Assembly (NCBI RefSeq): GCF_014191605.1
Contig: NZ_JACHWU010000001.1
Span: forward strand, 1,364,001 to 1,428,000
Source of the DNA: Prauserella isguenensis
GTDB lineage: Bacteria > Actinomycetota > Actinomycetes > Mycobacteriales > Pseudonocardiaceae
DNA length: 64,000 bases
Reading direction: 5' to 3'
Below are positions 28,811-38,052 of the stretch, piece after piece. The notes beneath the pieces were generated by a model that was not told the origin of the DNA, did no database searches, and saw only the letters and a program-made list of their open reading frames with translations. Both the position numbers and the translations under genes were made by a program. Within the stretch, counting starts at the first letter, position 1. The number at the start of each line of letters is the position of its first letter.

Positions 28811-30457
28811 CTACAGCGGGCGCAGCAGGTCGTCGGAGTCGATGATGCGGTAGGCGTAGCCCTGCTCGGCGAGGAACCGCTGCCGGTGCGCGGCGTAGTC
28901 GGTGTCGACCGTGTCGCGTGCGACCACCGAGTAGAAGTGGGCCTGCCTGCCGTCCTCCTTCGGGCGCAGCAGCCTGCCGAGGCGCTGGGCCTCCTCCTGG
29001 CGGGAACCGAACGTGCCCGACACCTGGATCGCCACCGAGGCCTCCGGCAGGTCGATCGAGAAGTTCGCGACCTTCGACACCACGAGCTTCGTGATCTCGC
29101 CGCGCCGGAACCGGTCGAACAGCGCCTCGCGCTCCTTGTTCTTCGTCGACCCCTGGATCACCGGTGCGTCGATGGCCTCGCCCAGCTCCTCGAGCTGGTC
29201 CAGGTAGGCGCCGATGACCAGCGTGGGCTGGTCCTCGTGCGCGTCGACGATGTTCTTGATGACGGCCGTCTTCGTGTGTGCCGTCGAGGCGAGCCGGTAG
29301 CGCTCCTCGGCGTCGGCGGTCGCGTACGCCAGCCGTTCCCCTTCGGTGAGCGTCACGCGGACCTCGATGCAGTCCGCGGGTGCGATCCACCCCTGTGCCT
29401 CGATGTCGCGCCACGGCACGTCGAAGCGCTTCGGCCCGATCAGCGAGAACACGTCACCCTCGCGGCCGTCCTCGCGCACCAGCGTCGCGGTGAGCCCGAG
29501 GCGACGGCGGGACTGCAGGTCGGCGGTCATTCGGAACACGGGCGCGGGCAGCAGGTGCACCTCGTCGTAGACGACGAGGCCCCAGTCGCGGGAGTCGAAC
29601 AGTTCGAGGTGCTTGTACTCGCCCTTCGACTTGCGGGTGATGACCTGGTAGGTAGCGATCGTGACCGGGCGGATCTCCTTCTTCTCGCCCGAGTACTCGC
29701 CGATCTCGTCCTCGGTCAGCGACGTCCGCGCGACGAGCTCGCGCTTCCACTGCCTGCCCGCGACCGTGTTGGTGACCAGGATCAGCGTCGTGGCCTGCGC
29801 CTGCGCCATCGCGGCCGCCCCGACCAGGGTCTTACCCGCGCCGCACGGCAGTACGACCACGCCGGAGCCGCCCGCCCAGAACGAGTCGGCCGCCTGCTGC
29901 TGGTACTCGCGCAGCGACCAGTCGTCCTCCTCGAGGGACATCGGGTGCGCCTCGCCGTCGACGTAGCCTGCGAGGTCCTCGGCGGGCCAGCCCACCTTGA
30001 GCAGGGCCTGCTTGAGACGGCCACGTTCCGACGGGTGGACGGCGACCGTGTCCTCGTCGACCTGCATGCCCAGCATCGGCTTGATCTTCTTGCTGCGCTG
30101 GACCTCGGCGAGCACGGCGCGGTCCGTCGTGGTCATCACGAGGCCGTGTGCCGGGTGGTTGTGGATCTGCAGCCTGCCGAACCGGCCCATCGTGTCGACG
30201 ATGTCGATCAACAACGGCTGCGGCACGGGGAAACGGGAGTAGGTGGTGAGCGCGTCGACCACCTGCTCGGCGTCGTGACCCGCGGCGCGTGCGTTCCACA
30301 GCGCCAGCGGGGTGATGCGGTAGGTGTGCACGTGTTCGGGGGCGCGTTCCAGTTCGGCGAACGGCGCGATCGCGATCCGCGCGTCACCCGCCTGCTCGTG
30401 GTCGATCTCGAGCAGCACGGTCTTGTCCGACTGGACGATCAGGGGGCCATCACTCAC
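28811..30457 (-). CDS. xpb: DNA repair helicase XPB (Ercc3)
   Basis: Superfamily-2 3'-5' helicase of 548 residues, closely resembling M. tuberculosis XPB (Rv0861c) throughout. The N-terminal domain SDGPLIVQSDKTVLLEIDHE to RAPEHVHTYRITPLALWNARAAGHDA is nearly the mycobacterial sequence. The motor has motif I GVVVLPCGAGKTLVGAAAMA, motif II YDEVHLLP, motif III GLTATLVREDGREGD, and motif VI QEEAQRLGRLLRPK. Expected role: DNA unwinding or remodelling in repair. The GTG at 30457 fits the known N-terminus; GGGAG lies just before it. In mycobacteria the next gene upstream is the Rv0862c helicase-like gene; here the two are separated by about 15 kb. Confidence 0.96.
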   Translation of the reverse strand: MSDGPLIVQSDKTVLLEIDHEQAGDARIAIAPFAELERAPEHVHTYRITPLALWNARAAGHDAEQVVDALTTYSRFPVPQPLLIDIVDTMGRFGRLQIHNHPAHGLVMTTTDRAVLAEVQRSKKIKPMLGMQVDEDTVAVHPSERGRLKQALLKVGWPAEDLAGYVDGEAHPMSLEEDDWSLREYQQQAADSFWAGGSGVVVLPCGAGKTLVGAAAMAQAQATTLILVTNTVAGRQWKRELVARTSLTEDEIGEYSGEKKEIRPVTIATYQVITRKSKGEYKHLELFDSRDWGLVVYDEVHLLPAPVFRMTADLQSRRRLGLTATLVREDGREGDVFSLIGPKRFDVPWRDIEAQGWIAPADCIEVRVTLTEGERLAYATADAEERYRLASTAHTKTAVIKNIVDAHEDQPTLVIGAYLDQLEELGEAIDAPVIQGSTKNKEREALFDRFRRGEITKLVVSKVANFSIDLPEASVAIQVSGTFGSRQEEAQRLGRLLRPKEDGRQAHFYSVVARDTVDTDYAAHRQRFLAEQGYAYRIIDSDDLLRPL

Positions 30458-30646
30458 GTCTCCCTTTATACGTTCCTCTTCGGCGAGGTTGGGCCGTCCG
30501 GTGGGCAGGCCGCCCTCGTACTGGAACCTGACAGGGGGACGCAATACCATCGCCGGGCGTAACGTCGGCCATTGCCGGAGGGGACCGCGGTTCACCCGGT
30601 GTGGCTACGATCCGAGTGTCTTTCGCGTTGATATGAAGGAAGTCCG

Positions 30647-33600
30647 TTGCCCCGTCGCAGCCAGGCCCCCAGGGACGAAGCGGCGGACATCCAACGGTCC
30701 GGTGGCCGCTGGCGGTTGCGCAACTGGCGGCTGAGGACACGGCTGCTCGCCGCTCTCCTCGTGCCGATACTGGCGATGTTGGGTTTCGCCGGGCTGCGCG
30801 TCGAGTCGAACCTCTCGGAGGCGGGCGATTTCGCGGCGGCGACCGAGCGCGTCCGGGTCGACGACACCGTCGCGAACCTGGTCCACGAACTGCAGCGGGA
30901 GCGCGACCTGACCGTCCGGTACGTCGCCGGGGGACGGCAGGGACGGCCCGTAGAGGTGCTCGGCCAGCGGGAACGGGTCGACACCGCCAGGGGCGACTTC
31001 GAGAAGACGCTCACCGCGGCCCGGCCCGAGCTGCCGGACGAGGCGGTCGAGGACTTCCGGCAGTGGGAACGCGGGCTCGAGGGGCTCGCCGACGCGCGCT
31101 ACGCCGGTCAGCACTCGCAGCAGTCGGCTGGGCAGGTGCTGGCGGCTTACAACGAGTTCGTCGCCGGGCTGCTCGACCTCGGCGGTCAGGCGTCGGTCGA
31201 CACCGCGGACCGCGAACTGGCACGCACGTACCTGGCCGCGGGTGCGGTCGCGCGGGTGAAGGACGCGCTGTCGATCCGCCGGGCGCTCGTGGCCCAGGCG
31301 CTCGCCTCGGGAGCGGCGCCGCCGGAGCTGATGCGCGGGCTCGCGGGTGCGGACGTGCAGGTCGCGGACGCGAGGAACAACTACGCCAAGTTCGCGACGC
31401 CTGCCCAGCAGCGGTTGCTCGACGACGAACTGAACCCGCGCGTCGAGGCTACGTCCGGAGTCGTCACCGCGGTGCTCAACGGCGACCCGGCGGCGGACCC
31501 GGCCGGGTGGGATCGGCAGGCCACGCAGGCGGTCGACGCGGCGAAGCGTGCGGAGGACGCGCTGCGCGACGACGTGCGCGATCGGTCGACGACCCTGGCC
31601 TCGGAAGCACGGTCGGACGCACTGATCGACGGTGCCGTGATCCTCGGCGTGCTGCTGCTCGCGGGCCTGCTCGCGGTCGCCATCACGCGGTCCCTGCTGC
31701 GTCCGCTGCGCACGCTGCGCAACAGCGCGCTCGACGTCGCCCACTACCGGTTGCCCGAGGCGGTCAAGGGCATCCTGGCCGACCCGGACCCGCGGCCGGA
31801 GGACGCGCACCGCCGGTGCGTCGAACCGGTCCGCGTGTACAGCCGGGAGGAGCTCGGCCAGGTCGCACGGGCTTTCGACGCCGTCCACGGCCAGGCCGTC
31901 CGGCTGGCGGGTGAGCAGGCGATGCTGCGCGAGAACGTCAACTCGATGTTCGTGAACCTCTCCCGGCGCAGCCAGGACCTCGTCGAGCGGCAGCTGACGG
32001 TGCTGGACCGCATGGAGGAACACGAACAGGACCCCGACGTCCTCGGCGGCCTGTTCGAACTCGACCACCTCGCGACGCGCATGCGCCGCAACAGCGAGAA
32101 CCTGCTCGTGCTGGCCGGCCAGGACGTGGGGAGGCCGTTGCCGGGCGCCGTCGCGGCCGAGGAGATCATCGGCGCGGCACTGTCGGAAGTCGAGCACTAC
32201 CAGCGCATCAGCGTGGCCGCGACGCCGCAGATCGGGGTCAGGGGCGAGATCGTCGGCGACCTGGTGCACGTGATCTCCGAACTGTTCGAGAACGCCACCG
32301 ACTACTCGCCGGACGAGTCGCCCGTGTCGGTCGTCAGCGCCGTCACGCAGGACGGCGAGTGGCGGATCGACATCACCGATCGCGGTGCGGGCATGCCCGA
32401 GGCGGAGATCCAGCGGGCGAACACGCGGCTGGCCGAGGTACCGGACGTCGACGTCGAAGTGTCCCGGCGCATGGGCCTGTACGTCGTCGCGCGCCTGGCT
32501 CGGCAGCACGACATCCGAGTGTGGCTGTCGGCCGCGGATCTGATGGGCCTGACCGCGACCGTTCTCGTGCCCTCCGCGCTCGTGCGGCGGGCGGATGCCT
32601 CACCCCAGGAGTCGCCGGTCGCGCTCGAGGAGCCGGCGGAGCAGCACCAGGCGCAGCAGCAGGGCCGGTCGTCGTCGGTGGTGTTCCGGCCGGAGCCGCC
32701 GCGCCGTCCCGCGACCGCGCTGCCGTCGGAACCCGAACCGTCCGAGCCGCTCGCACCCGCGGACGAGCCCGCCGACGGCCCGGCGAGCGCGCCCGTGGCC
32801 CCGCGGGGTTCCGGACAGCCGCCCCCGCGCGAGTCCGTCGCCGAACTGTTCGCCGATCCGTACGCCGACGCGGACACGTTCGGCAAGCCGGTCGACGTGC
32901 CGGATCCGGGGCCGCTCCCCGAACCGGCCGTCACCGCTGAACCGGCCGCCACCGCGGAGCCGGCCGTCACCGGGGACTCCGGCGGCACCGCGGAGCCGGC
33001 AGCGCTGCAGGAGCAGGACGCTTCGGGGGCGGAGGAACCCGCGCCCGTGTTGCCACGGCGCAGGCCTGCGGTCTCGGAGATCCTGGGCGACGACCACGCC
33101 GGCGCCACCGGCGACAGGAACCGCCCCGACGATGTCGTCGCGCCCGCGGGGCCGGGCGTCGCCGATCGGGCCGGCGAAGCCGGGACCGCACCCGTCGAGG
33201 TTGCGGCAGGCGAATACGCGCAGGCACACGGCAACCTGCCGGGAGCCGACCGCGTGGACGGCGCCGCCGGTGCGGTACAGCCCGCGGCGCCGTGGCGGCC
33301 GGTGCGGCGTCCCGGTGCGGCGCCCACCGCTGACGATTCGCTCACCGAGGAGATCCCCCGCGTCGCGGGTGGCTCGGAGACCGGGCGTGCCGCGGCGTTC
33401 GGTACCCGTGAGGCGGACTGGGACGAGGGCAGCGGTGCCGCCTCGACAGCGGCCCGGCTGCCGGCTCCGGAGTCGGCCGCCGAGGTCACCGACGGACTGA
33501 CCGCACCCGTGCCCACGGTCGGTGCGGTCCCGGTCGAGGCGGAACCGGACGGCCGACCCGCCGACGCAGTTGACGGCGCCGCGGCGGAACACGCGCCTGC

Positions 33601-34396
33601 GCCGGGTGCGCACACTCCCGCCGAACGGCCCGCAGGCGACGGTTCGGCGGCGGGGCTGGCGGCGCGGCCGCACCGCGAACCGGAGCTCGAGCCCGCCGAA
33701 CAGACCGACGTGTCGGCGTTGGGCCCGGGGCCGACCTGGCCGATGCGCGACGGCGACGAACCCGCCGCGGCACCCACACCGCACTCCCTGCCGCAGCCCG
33801 AGGCCCCGGCCGGTCCCGACACGTCCGCGGACGACGGGTCCGGCGACGAGCCCACCGATCGGATGGCCGTCTACCGGCGCCTCATGACGCGGTGGTTCGA
33901 GCCGGACGGGGATCCACACGACTGGCTCCTCGACTCCACGGGCGAGGACGGTTCCGCGCGTAGCGTCATCGCCGGCCAGGCCGGTGCGACGTCCCACGAC
34001 TCCGGACCGCACGGTCGCTCCCGCAACGGTGCCGGCGCCGACGGTCCGGGGACACACGGTTCTGGGACGAACGGTGCGGGTCGGGGCGTTCCCGGCCACG
34101 CGGGTGCCGCTCCTGGTGGTTCCCACAGCGGACTAGACCACGACGGACTCGACCACAGCGGTGCCGACCACAGTGGCGCCGATCACGGCGGACTCGACCA
34201 CAGCGGTGCCGTGCCGGCGGGTTCGGCGGCCGCTCGTCCCACCGGCGACGGCGGTGACCGCAACGGGCGCGACGCCGACGGCGTGCAGCGGCGAGCGCCC
34301 GCGTTCATCGACAGGTCGCCCGAGGCGATTCGCGAACGGATGTCGGGACTGCAGCGGGCCACGGCACGCGCCAGGCACGCCCGCACCCACCGCTGA
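30647..34396 (+). CDS. NIT-domain sensor histidine kinase, CvnA-like (orphan)
   Basis: Membrane kinase of 1249 residues. The first TM (about residues 31-50, LLAALLVPILAMLGFAGL) is followed by a nitrate/nitrite-sensing-type (NIT) helical domain to about residue 320, a second TM (about 328-350), HAMP, a phospho-acceptor helix (ELDHLATRMRRNSENLLVL) and a HATPase (ISELFENATDYSPDE, DRGAGMPE, RMGLYVVARLA). A disordered 600-residue tail follows, rich in Pro/Ala/Glu, with an HSGLDHDGLDHSGADHSG-type repeat. Near the end are RMAVYRRLMTRWF and RSPEAIRERM, shared with the conservon kinase. TTG start at 30647, five to six bases from AAGGAAG. It has no cvnB, C or D partner of its own. It lies divergent from xpb. 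Confidence 0.88.
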   Translation: MPRRSQAPRDEAADIQRSGGRWRLRNWRLRTRLLAALLVPILAMLGFAGLRVESNLSEAGDFAAATERVRVDDTVANLVHELQRERDLTVRYVAGGRQGRPVEVLGQRERVDTARGDFEKTLTAARPELPDEAVEDFRQWERGLEGLADARYAGQHSQQSAGQVLAAYNEFVAGLLDLGGQASVDTADRELARTYLAAGAVARVKDALSIRRALVAQALASGAAPPELMRGLAGADVQVADARNNYAKFATPAQQRLLDDELNPRVEATSGVVTAVLNGDPAADPAGWDRQATQAVDAAKRAEDALRDDVRDRSTTLASEARSDALIDGAVILGVLLLAGLLAVAITRSLLRPLRTLRNSALDVAHYRLPEAVKGILADPDPRPEDAHRRCVEPVRVYSREELGQVARAFDAVHGQAVRLAGEQAMLRENVNSMFVNLSRRSQDLVERQLTVLDRMEEHEQDPDVLGGLFELDHLATRMRRNSENLLVLAGQDVGRPLPGAVAAEEIIGAALSEVEHYQRISVAATPQIGVRGEIVGDLVHVISELFENATDYSPDESPVSVVSAVTQDGEWRIDITDRGAGMPEAEIQRANTRLAEVPDVDVEVSRRMGLYVVARLARQHDIRVWLSAADLMGLTATVLVPSALVRRADASPQESPVALEEPAEQHQAQQQGRSSSVVFRPEPPRRPATALPSEPEPSEPLAPADEPADGPASAPVAPRGSGQPPPRESVAELFADPYADADTFGKPVDVPDPGPLPEPAVTAEPAATAEPAVTGDSGGTAEPAALQEQDASGAEEPAPVLPRRRPAVSEILGDDHAGATGDRNRPDDVVAPAGPGVADRAGEAGTAPVEVAAGEYAQAHGNLPGADRVDGAAGAVQPAAPWRPVRRPGAAPTADDSLTEEIPRVAGGSETGRAAAFGTREADWDEGSGAASTAARLPAPESAAEVTDGLTAPVPTVGAVPVEAEPDGRPADAVDGAAAEHAPAPGAHTPAERPAGDGSAAGLAARPHREPELEPAEQTDVSALGPGPTWPMRDGDEPAAAPTPHSLPQPEAPAGPDTSADDGSGDEPTDRMAVYRRLMTRWFEPDGDPHDWLLDSTGEDGSARSVIAGQAGATSHDSGPHGRSRNGAGADGPGTHGSGTNGAGRGVPGHAGAAPGGSHSGLDHDGLDHSGADHSGADHGGLDHSGAVPAGSAAARPTGDGGDRNGRDADGVQRRAPAFIDRSPEAIRERMSGLQRATARARHARTHR

Positions 34397-34435
34397 GCGG
34401 ACGCTCCCGCCCACCGGCGCGGGAGCGTCAGGCGC

Positions 34436-35374
34436 TCAGCTCCGCGCCGTGGCCGTCTCGTCGGACGATTCGGCGGTCCCGTGGGTCTCCGTGAATCGGT
34501 CCGAACCCGCACCGGAACCCGCGTCCGTCCGGGCGCCCGCAGCGTCCCCGGACTCGCCCGCTGCATGCGCCGCGTCCGTCGTGTCCGCTTCGCCGGTGCG
34601 CTGCACCTGCGGGCTCTGCAACAGCCGGGCCACCTCGCTGCGCAGGGAGACGAACTGCTCGGACTCGCGGGTGGTGATCTGGTCGCGGTCGGCGGGCAGA
34701 GCGATGTCCAGGTCCGCCACGATCGCCGCGGGCGACTTCGACAGCACCAGCACGCGGTCGGCGAGGTAGACGCTCTCGTCGATGTCGTGGGTGACCAGCA
34801 GGATCGTGCTGCCCAGTTCGCGCTGCACCCGGCGCGTCAGATCCTCCAGCTCACCGCGGGTCTGGGCGTCCACCGACGCGAAGGGTTCGTCCATCAGCAG
34901 CAGCGCGGGCCTGCTGACCAGCGCCCGCGCGATGGACACGCGCTGCTGCATGCCACCGGAGAGCTGCCACGGGTATTTCTTACCGACGCCGGACAGGCCC
35001 ACCGACTCGAGGACCTCCTCGGCGCGGCGCTTCCGATCGGCTTTCGGCACCTTCTGCCAGCGCAGCGGGAACTCGACGTTCTTCGCCACGGTCAGCCAAG
35101 GGAACAGCGAACGGCTGTAGTCCTGGAACACCACGGCGAGGTCGTCGGGTACGCCCGACACCTCGTCGCCGTGCAGCCGGACCGAACCACCCGTCGCGGG
35201 GATGAGGCCGGAGATGCAGCGCAGCAGGGTCGACTTGCCGCAACCGGACGGGCCGACGATGCACGCCAGCTGTCCGGACTCGATGGTGAACGTCAGGTCC
35301 CGCACGGCGACATGCGCGCGCTCACCCTGGCCGTACTGGTGGGTGAGGCCGGAAACCTCGAGCATGGTCGACAC
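34436..35374 (-). CDS. ABC importer ATPase (SsuB/TauB/NrtD type)
   Basis: ATP-binding subunit of an SsuABC/NMT1-type importer, 312 residues. Walker A VGPSGCGKST, Q-loop VVFQDYSRSLFPWLTV, signature QLSGGMQQRVSIARAL, Walker B ALLLMDEPFASVD and H-loop LVTHDIDES are intact. After residue 250 there is a 60-residue low-complexity tail (Ala/Gly/Asp/Glu/Thr) not needed for the fold. The GTG at 35374 is preceded by AGGAGG with a six-base spacer. Last gene of the operon SBP-permease-permease-ATPase (38052 down to 34436). Substrate unknown: nitrate, sulfonate, taurine and pyrimidine systems share this architecture. Confidence 0.9.
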   Translation of the reverse strand: MSTMLEVSGLTHQYGQGERAHVAVRDLTFTIESGQLACIVGPSGCGKSTLLRCISGLIPATGGSVRLHGDEVSGVPDDLAVVFQDYSRSLFPWLTVAKNVEFPLRWQKVPKADRKRRAEEVLESVGLSGVGKKYPWQLSGGMQQRVSIARALVSRPALLLMDEPFASVDAQTRGELEDLTRRVQRELGSTILLVTHDIDESVYLADRVLVLSKSPAAIVADLDIALPADRDQITTRESEQFVSLRSEVARLLQSPQVQRTGEADTTDAAHAAGESGDAAGARTDAGSGAGSDRFTETHGTAESSDETATARS

Positions 35375-35432
35375 GGTCAGCCTCCTACGGGCGCGTCACA
35401 GGTCGGTGTCACGGGACGGACGTCGTGGGCGT

Positions 35433-36251
35433 TCACGCGTCGTCCTCGCGGGCGGGCTGCCAGCCGAGCACGAGCCGCTCGACCGCCAGCAGAGCGCTGT
35501 TGAGTGCGTAGCCGAGCGCACCGAGCAGCAGCACCCAGAACCACATCTCGGTGTACTGGACGGTCGACTGCGTCGTGGAGATGCGCAGGCCGATGCCGCT
35601 GCCGCCGACGATCTCGGCCACCACCATGAGCAGGATGGCGATCGACAGGCTCAGCCGCAGTCCGGCGAAGATCTTCGGCATCGCCGCGGGTAGCACGATC
35701 ATGCCGAGCCAGTACCGCCGCGGGGTGCCGAGCGAGCGCGCGGTGTCGATCTTGACCTGGTCGACCGAGCGCACGCCGTCGACCGTGTTCAGCACGATCG
35801 GCCACAGCGTCGAGAACACGATCGCCGCGATCTCCATCTGCTTGCCGATGCCGAACATCACCATGAAGGCGGGCATCAGCGTCACGGGCGGGACGGAACG
35901 CAGGAACGAGATCAGCGTTCCGCAGTAGTCCATCGCCCAGCGGGATCGCCCGAGTGCGGTGCCGAGCGCGACGCCGAGTGCCGCGGAGAAGGCCCACGCG
36001 CCGAGGGCGGTCGCGAGGCTCGGCAGCACGATGTCGAACACGGCGTCGCCCAGCATCAGCCGCCAGGCCGGGCCGGACAGCAGGATGTCGGCACCGGTGC
36101 CGAGGATCGCCGTCATCCGCGGGAAGTAGACGGTGTCCGCGCCGAGGGCGATCAGCTCCCAGGCCGACAGCGCCAGGGCGAACACGAGCCAGGTCACCGC
36201 GGCCGAGCCGAGGATGCGTCCGCGCTTGGCGGCGACCGTCGGGGCGCTCAT
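35433..36251 (-). CDS. ABC importer permease 2 (SsuC/TauC type)
   Basis: Inner-membrane permease of 272 residues with about six hydrophobic segments. The BPD_transp_1 EAA loop is visible as ARSLGTPRRYWLGMIVLPAAMPKIFAGLRLSL. FLRSVPPVTLMPAFMVMFGIG is the typical segment before it. The ATG overlaps the stop of the first permease by four bases (ATGA). The two permeases are only distantly alike and probably form a heterodimer. Confidence 0.9.
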   Translation of the reverse strand: MSAPTVAAKRGRILGSAAVTWLVFALALSAWELIALGADTVYFPRMTAILGTGADILLSGPAWRLMLGDAVFDIVLPSLATALGAWAFSAALGVALGTALGRSRWAMDYCGTLISFLRSVPPVTLMPAFMVMFGIGKQMEIAAIVFSTLWPIVLNTVDGVRSVDQVKIDTARSLGTPRRYWLGMIVLPAAMPKIFAGLRLSLSIAILLMVVAEIVGGSGIGLRISTTQSTVQYTEMWFWVLLLGALGYALNSALLAVERLVLGWQPAREDDA

Positions 36252-37018
36252 CGTGTGGCCCTTTCCTCGGTGTCGGCCCAGCGGAACAGCTTCCTGCCGC
36301 CGCCGACGAGCGCGGAGTTGATCGCCCAGCCGGCCAGGCCCGCGAGCACGGTGCCCGCCATGACCTGATCGAGGTGGCCGTTGTTCATACCGCCTTCGAG
36401 GATGTACCGGCCGAGCCCGATCTCCGACGCCGCGATGTACTCGACGCTGATGACCGCGATCAGTGCGATGGACGCCGCCACGCGGACACCGGTGAAGATG
36501 AACGGCGCGGCGTGGGGCAAAGCCACCCAGGTGAGTGACTGCCTTCGGTTGGCTCCTGCGGCTCTGGCGGAGTCGAGCAGGACGGGGTCGATCTCACCGA
36601 AGGCGTAGATCGTGTTGAACAGGATCGGCCACATCGCCGCGTACACGGCGAGCGTGATCTTGGCGTCGGGGCCGCTGCCGATGGTCACCATGACCAGCGG
36701 GACCAGGGCGACGGCGGGGATCGGACGGAGGAACTCGATGAGCGCCCGGCTGGCCGACTGCACCGCAGGCACGCTGCCCAGGAGCAGCCCGGCGGGCACG
36801 CCGACGGCGATGGCGACGCCGAGCGAGATCAGCCAGGCCAGCAGGGTCGCGATGACGGCGAGCAGGAACTCCTGCTGCCCCAGCAGGGTCACGAAGGTCG
36901 TGGCGACCTCGCTGGCGGGAGGAACCCAGTAGTCCGGCAGCACACCGGCCTGCACGGCGATCTCCCAGAGAAGGAAGAACCCGAGCAGGCCGGTGAGACC
37001 TTTGGCGAATGTGCGCAC
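36248..37018 (-). CDS. ABC importer permease 1 (SsuC/TauC type)
   Basis: Inner-membrane permease of 256 residues. Six or so hydrophobic stretches; the cytoplasmic coupling loop is ARAAGANRRQSLTWVALPHAAPFIFTGVRVAAS, preceded by LRPIPAVALVPLVMVTIGSG. The start is the GTG at 37018, six bases after the substrate-binding protein stop and with no SD, so its translation probably depends on ribosomes ending at 37024. The much longer open frame to 37543 is the shadow of the upstream gene. Confidence 0.9.
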   Translation of the reverse strand: MRTFAKGLTGLLGFFLLWEIAVQAGVLPDYWVPPASEVATTFVTLLGQQEFLLAVIATLLAWLISLGVAIAVGVPAGLLLGSVPAVQSASRALIEFLRPIPAVALVPLVMVTIGSGPDAKITLAVYAAMWPILFNTIYAFGEIDPVLLDSARAAGANRRQSLTWVALPHAAPFIFTGVRVAASIALIAVISVEYIAASEIGLGRYILEGGMNNGHLDQVMAGTVLAGLAGWAINSALVGGGRKLFRWADTEERATR

Positions 37019-37023
37019 GCCGG

Positions 37024-38052
37024 TTACTTGGCCGAGTCGTCCCCGCCGGTGTCCGGCGGGACGATCATGTCCTTGACGTCGATCTTCTCGTTGATGGCGC
37101 CGCGGTCGACCATGAGGTCGGGGACCCGCTGGATGCGTTCGGGGTCGAGGCTGCTCTCGAAGGTCAGCAGCGTCGTCATCGGCGCGATGTCCTCGGGCAG
37201 GCCGATGTCCTTGACGAGGATCGGGTCGATGACCTTGGTGCGATCGGCGGTCTCCGCCTCGTTGCTGGCCTTGACCATGGCGCGCTGGAACGCGGCGACC
37301 GTCTTCGGGTTCTCCTCGGCGAAGCCGGCGGTGGTGCCGTAGCCGGCCATCGGCAGGTCCTTCAGTGGCCCGGTCATCGGGTCCCACCGCGACTCGGCGC
37401 CGATCTGCTGCTGGTTCATGGCGATGAACGGGTCCGGGAAGAAGGCGGCGTCGATGCTCTTGCCGAGGCCCTTCGCCGTGGTGCTGAATCCGGCGGGCTT
37501 CCAGTTGACCTTGTCGAGATCGACGTCGTTGGCCTCGGCCCACGCCTTGGTGAGGATGTCGGCCAGGGTGTCGGGCGGGGTCACGCCGACCGTCTTGCCC
37601 TCGAGGTCCTTCGGCTCCTCGAGCGGCGAGTTCTTCGGGACCATGATCGCGTTGGACTTCGGCGCCGCGGACGAGGCGTCGGCGATCAGTTTGAGGTCCA
37701 TGTCGCCGGCGGCCTGGTGCGAGAAGAAGCCGGTGTAACCCGAATAGATGATGTCGACCTCGCCCGAGTTGAGCTTGTTGAAGCCCTTGTCGGCGCTGTC
37801 GACCTTGATCGGGTTGACCTTGAGGCCCTCGTCGGCGAAGTAGCCCTCCTTGCGGGCGAGGTGGAACGCGGCGAGGTCGATCGTGCCCTGGATCGAGACG
37901 TTGATCTTCGACTTCTCGACCTGGGAGTTGCCGCCGTCCTCGTCATCCGAACCGCCGAGCAGACCGCAGCCACTGATGGAGGCGAACACGGCGAGGCCGG
38001 CGGTGAGCGCGGCGAGACGCCGACCGCCCGCGCGGCGTAGTGATGGGCGCAA
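37024..38052 (-). CDS. ABC importer substrate-binding lipoprotein (NMT1/SsuA-like)
   Basis: Lipid-anchored binding protein of 342 residues. The N-terminus has RR, a hydrophobic core and the lipobox SISGC, followed by a short flexible DDEDGG linker. The mature domain is of the NMT1/THI5 and SsuA fold: INVSIQGTIDLAAFHLARKEGYFADEGLKV, GEVDIIYSGYTG, DLEGKTVGVTPPDT, AAFFPDPFIAMN. Ligand not predictable; family ligands include sulfonates, nitrate, pyrimidine precursors and taurine. The start is the TTG at 38052, which has GAGGAG five bases upstream; the longer frame to 38154 lacks a ribosome site. It is the first gene of the operon and lies between two NIT kinases. Confidence 0.88.
   Translation of the reverse strand: MRPSLRRAGGRRLAALTAGLAVFASISGCGLLGGSDDEDGGNSQVEKSKINVSIQGTIDLAAFHLARKEGYFADEGLKVNPIKVDSADKGFNKLNSGEVDIIYSGYTGFFSHQAAGDMDLKLIADASSAAPKSNAIMVPKNSPLEEPKDLEGKTVGVTPPDTLADILTKAWAEANDVDLDKVNWKPAGFSTTAKGLGKSIDAAFFPDPFIAMNQQQIGAESRWDPMTGPLKDLPMAGYGTTAGFAEENPKTVAAFQRAMVKASNEAETADRTKVIDPILVKDIGLPEDIAPMTTLLTFESSLDPERIQRVPDLMVDRGAINEKIDVKDMIVPPDTGGDDSAK

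Noticed and set aside
28001-30562. 853-codon plus-strand frame opposite xpb and the DUF4253 gene
   Set aside because: Spans two well-supported opposite-strand genes and shows no recognisable protein.
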